This document shows, piece after piece, positions 6,179 through 8,650 of a stretch of 8,650 nt of DNA; position 1 is the first letter of the stretch, and the number at the start of each line of letters is the position of its first letter. The position numbers and the translations under genes are program-made. The DNA comes from Verrucomicrobiota bacterium (lineage in GTDB: Bacteria; Verrucomicrobiota; Verrucomicrobiia; Opitutales; Opitutaceae): assembly GCA_023430825.1 (NCBI GenBank), contig JAEYYL010000084.1:1-8650 (forward strand), written 5' to 3'. The notes beneath the pieces were generated by a model, which did no database searches, was not told the origin of the DNA, and worked only from the letters and a program-made list of their open reading frames with translations.

Positions 6179-7072
6179 TTAGCGGATGTAATCGAGGAGG
6201 GAGAGATTCATGATCTTCGAGGCGGAGGCCAGCGCGGCCTGGTAGGCGGTGTTGGTCTGGTTCAAGCGCACGATGGTGGTCGGCAGGTCGACGGAGGTTT
6301 CGTTGGCGATGAGTTTTTCGATGCTGGTGGCGCGGTCTTTTTGCTGCACCTGGGCGGCTTCGATGCGGGTCTGGATGCCGCCGTTGTCGGCCATGGCGGA
6401 GATGAGGAGGTCTTCGTCGTCGGTGAGGCCGGACTGCACGCCGCGGACGGCATCGATGTCGCCGCTGGCGAGGGCGTCGCGCAGTTGGACGAGGTGGTTA
6501 AGGAAGTCGCCGATGCCCTGGTTGGTGGTGCCGGTGGTGGACGGGGAGACACTGGTGGCCTCGGAGAGCGGGATCACGGCCTGCGTGGTGTTGCCGTCGA
6601 AGGCGACGGCGGTGATCTGGCCGGCGACGCGGGTGGCGGAAAACGCGGGGGCGTCGACGGCGGTGCCGGCGAAGATGTAGTCGCTGCCGGCGCGGGTGTT
6701 GCCGAGCTGGAGCGCCTGCTCGAGGAGTTGTTCGACCTCGGTGGCGTAGGCTTTCATCGCATCGGTGCTCATGGCGCCGGTGCCGAGGGTGGCGAGTTCG
6801 CCGGCGCGGTCGGAAATCTTCTTGAGGCCCTGCAGGCCGGAAAACGAAGTTTGGGCAAGGGTGAGGGCGCGGATGGCGTTGCTGCCGTATTGGCCGATCT
6901 GGCGCTTCTCGCTTTGCAGCGTGAGCACGCGGCCGACCGCGGTGGGGTCGTCCTCGGGCTGGGTGATGCGCCGGCCGGTGGACACCTGCAGCTGCAGTTT
7001 CGTCTGCTCGCCCGTGAGCTGCTGGATTTGCCGGATCATGACGTCCGACGTGGTGTTGGAGGCGATTCTCAT
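6179..7072 (-). CDS. flgL: FlgL, flagellar hook-filament junction protein (HAP3)
   Basis: Second junction protein, placed between FlgK and the filament after export through the flagellar type III system. The 297-residue protein begins MRIASNTTSDVMI and has the flagellin-like STGRRITQPEDDPTA (31-45), SDYIFAGT (130-137) and a C-terminus AALASASKIMNLSLLDYIR, all typical of FlgL and close to the usual length of about 300. The frame is open further upstream to a TTG at 7118-7120, but that 16-residue extension falls inside the inverted repeat of the gap and precedes the standard FlgL N-terminus, so ATG at 7070-7072 is preferred. No Shine-Dalgarno sequence precedes it (TTTCACCGTC). It follows flgK by 148 nt and precedes fliW by 27 nt, probably cotranscribed. 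Confidence 0.95.
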   Translation of the reverse strand: MRIASNTTSDVMIRQIQQLTGEQTKLQLQVSTGRRITQPEDDPTAVGRVLTLQSEKRQIGQYGSNAIRALTLAQTSFSGLQGLKKISDRAGELATLGTGAMSTDAMKAYATEVEQLLEQALQLGNTRAGSDYIFAGTAVDAPAFSATRVAGQITAVAFDGNTTQAVIPLSEATSVSPSTTGTTNQGIGDFLNHLVQLRDALASGDIDAVRGVQSGLTDDEDLLISAMADNGGIQTRIEAAQVQQKDRATSIEKLIANETSVDLPTTIVRLNQTNTAYQAALASASKIMNLSLLDYIR

Positions 7073-7078
7073 GACGGT

Positions 7079-7204
7079 GAAAGCCCAAAGGCCAAAACCC
7101 AGGCGCCAAAGAAATCCCAAACGGGCACCGCTGCCGCGTCGCAGACGGGAAAAGAGAGTGGGATGGGATTCACTTGGCGTTGGGAGATTGGAGGTTGGAG
7201 TTTC
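7079..7204. repeat. Long imperfect inverted repeat with 7-nt phased TTGG units in the flgK-flgL gap
   Basis: Arms 7079-7118 and 7165-7204 are complementary in one register about a centre near 7141.5, with 26 of 40 Watson-Crick pairs plus two G/T pairs. Paired blocks are TTTC/GAAA, three TTGG/CCAA blocks (one extended to TTGGCG/CGCCAA) and GGGATT/AATCCC. Within the right arm, TTGG-like units start at 7174, 7181, 7188 and 7195, exactly 7 nt apart. In the left arm CCAAA units start at 7085, 7092 and 7106, in the same 7-nt phase. The enclosed 46 nt show no gene or promoter. The transcript could fold into a long interrupted stem just before the flgL start, or this may be a dispersed intergenic repeat. 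Confidence 0.6.
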
Positions 7205-7218
7205 CGCGCGACGCGCGG
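7204..7218 (-). other. Hairpin immediately after the flgK stop
   Basis: CCGCGC and GCGCGG form a perfect 6-bp GC-only stem around a 3-nt loop, 2 nt beyond the flgK stop codon. On the - strand it is followed by AAACTCC, with no T run, so it is not a standard terminator. It may shield the flgK 3' end or cause partial attenuation before flgL. Confidence 0.45.
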
Positions 7219-7220
7219 CG

Positions 7221-8650
7221 TTAGCGGCCGAGCTGGTTCACGACGACCTCGAGGAGTTCGTCGACGGTGGTGAAGACCCGCGAGGCGGCCTGGAAGGCGC
7301 GCTGGTATTTCATGAGGTCGGCCATTTCCTCGTCGAGCGACACGCCGCTGACGGCGTCGCGTTGCGCGCGCACGAGCTGCTCGATGCGGGACTGGTCGTT
7401 GACGCGCGAGGTGGCGCCGGAGACGGCCTGGCCGAGCCCGCTGACGGCGCCGGAGAAAAAGGAGCCGAAGGTGCCGTCGATGACGTCGGGCGGGGCGCCG
7501 GTGGTGGAGAATTTCTTCGTGGCGAGCTGGGCGATCGCGAGGGCGACGTCGTTATCGCCGGCGGCGCCGGTGTTGGTGGCGCGGAGGTTGGCGGCGGTGA
7601 TGCCGGAGGCGAGCGCGATGGAGCCGGCGGTGGTGCCGGCGGGATCGAAGAAGTTGGTGGAGGCGTTGCCGGGGTTATAGACCTCGTTGACCGAGACGAC
7701 GAGCTGGCGGGCGAGTTGATCGAGCTGGGTGCGGAGTTCCTGGACCGGGCCGATTTTCGCGGTGATGGAGCCGTGGATCGCGCCGGAGGAGAGCACGAGG
7801 GGGGTGCCGCCGGCGCCGCCCTTGATGGCGGGCGGCAAGGTGCTGCTGTCGAAGGTGAGGGGTCCCTGCACGACGGCGAGTTCGACGAGGACGACAGGGT
7901 CGCCGTTGATGTCGCGGCCGGAGACCTGGAGCTGGCCGCCGGATTCGATCGTTTCGATGGGCAGCTTGGCGGCGAGTTTCTCGATCGCGGCCTGGCGCTG
8001 GTCGCGCAGGTCGACGGCGGAGCCGGGGCGATTGATCTCGAAGCGGCCGATCTGGCCGTTGAGGTCGGCGATGGTCTGGAGCAGGATGTTGGCGTCGGTG
8101 ACGTCGTTCTCGACCTGGGAGTCGAGGTCGGCCTGCACCTGGGCGAGGCGTGTATCGGCCAATCCGATACGGTCGGTGAGGATGCTGGCGTTCTGGAGGA
8201 GGCTCTGGCGCTGGCCGATGTCGGTCGGGTTGGTCGCGAAGTTCTGGAAGGAGTTGAACAGGTCGTCGAGGGCGGCGGCGATGCCGGTGTCGTTCGCGCT
8301 GCTGGTGGAGCTGAGGGCGCTGGAGGCGCTGGCCACGTCCTGGCCGAGGCCGGCCTGCGCGCGCTGGTAGGCGCTTTGCTGAGCCTGGTAGTAGGCGGCG
8401 AGCGCGCTTTCGCGGACGACCTGGCGGTCGAGCAGCTTGTCGCGCAACTGTTCGACGCCGATGGCTTCGAGGCCGAGGCTGCGGGCGCCGTCGGGCGTGA
8501 CCACGGTGCCGCGGTCGCCATAGATGACGCGCTGGCGGGCGTAGCTGGGGTTGCTGACGTTGGCCAGATTCTTGCCTGCGGTCTCGACCGAGCGGCTGTG
8601 CGCGCTGAGGGCGCTGACGGACGAGTTGAGACTGGAGAAGAGGCCGGACA
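7221..8650 (-). CDS. flgK: FlgK, flagellar hook-associated protein 1 (first base of start codon outside window)
   Basis: Junction protein that joins hook to filament with FlgL. The frame runs to the right edge, where it reads SGLFSSLNSSVSALSAHSR directly after a codon whose last two bases are TG. This is the normal FlgK N-terminus, so the start codon very probably straddles base 8651 and the protein is 476 residues, shorter than E. coli FlgK (547) and near B. subtilis (about 507). The rod/hook N-terminal motif NLANVSNPSYARQ lies at 28-40. The conserved C-terminus GVSLDEEMADLMKYQRAFQAASRVFTTVDELLE starts at 436. The GTG at 8502-8504 is internal and would delete the N-terminal helix and motif. 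It heads the visible part of the flgK-flgL-fliW-csrA unit; its promoter lies outside the window. Confidence 0.95.
   Translation of the reverse strand, partial: SGLFSSLNSSVSALSAHSRSVETAGKNLANVSNPSYARQRVIYGDRGTVVTPDGARSLGLEAIGVEQLRDKLLDRQVVRESALAAYYQAQQSAYQRAQAGLGQDVASASSALSSTSSANDTGIAAALDDLFNSFQNFATNPTDIGQRQSLLQNASILTDRIGLADTRLAQVQADLDSQVENDVTDANILLQTIADLNGQIGRFEINRPGSAVDLRDQRQAAIEKLAAKLPIETIESGGQLQVSGRDINGDPVVLVELAVVQGPLTFDSSTLPPAIKGGAGGTPLVLSSGAIHGSITAKIGPVQELRTQLDQLARQLVVSVNEVYNPGNASTNFFDPAGTTAGSIALASGITAANLRATNTGAAGDNDVALAIAQLATKKFSTTGAPPDVIDGTFGSFFSGAVSGLGQAVSGATSRVNDQSRIEQLVRAQRDAVSGVSLDEEMADLMKYQRAFQAASRVFTTVDELLEVVVNQLGR

Noticed and set aside
7073..7120. TTG start adding 16 residues to FlgL
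   Set aside because: The extension lies inside the inverted repeat and precedes the universal FlgL N-terminus at the ATG of 7070-7072.
5693..7273. + strand 526-codon open frame opposite fliW and flgL
   Set aside because: It is antisense to two well-supported genes and runs through the intergenic inverted repeat, with no recognisable domain.
8502..8504. GTG as the start of FlgK
   Set aside because: The same frame continues upstream with a standard FlgK N-terminus, so this codon is internal.

Overview
The window is very GC-rich bacterial DNA in which almost all bases are assigned to six genes. The layout, the flagellar proteins and the multi-PAS hybrid kinase would fit a motile Verrucomicrobiota such as Opitutaceae. 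That placement is an impression from protein style and base composition, not a demonstrated assignment. No mobile element, tRNA, rRNA or CRISPR array was seen.

Positions 1-3934 (+ strand) hold most of a large membrane-bound hybrid histidine kinase whose 5' end lies before the window. It has a multi-helix membrane sensor, a coiled coil, five PAS domains, a HisKA/HATPase core and a C-terminal receiver. It converges on the flagellar genes, and the 154-bp gap between the 3' ends holds a terminator hairpin with T-rich tracts on both strands plus a second hairpin behind the flagellin gene.

Everything from 4089 to the right edge is on the - strand and reads flgK, flgL, fliW, csrA, then a flagellin gene. 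This is the same order as the late flagellar block of Bacillus subtilis. FlgK and FlgL are the hook-filament junction proteins, flagellin is the filament subunit, CsrA is an RNA-binding translational regulator and FliW is its protein antagonist, which also binds flagellin. flgK to csrA look like one transcription unit that ends at a strong intrinsic terminator (5301-5331). The flagellin gene has its own promoter, a textbook sigma-54 -24/-12 element at 5036-5052.

The less ordinary parts are in the non-coding DNA. (1) The sigma-54 flagellin promoter is preceded by two dyads with the same core. (2) The predicted 61-nt flagellin leader has no GG dinucleotide, hence neither a Shine-Dalgarno sequence nor a GGA motif for CsrA, although csrA-fliW are adjacent. 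(3) The other visible flagellar starts also lack a Shine-Dalgarno sequence. (4) The flgK-flgL gap contains a long imperfect inverted repeat with arms of about 40 nt, in a single register, built from 7-nt phased TTGG units. No wholly new gene system was found.
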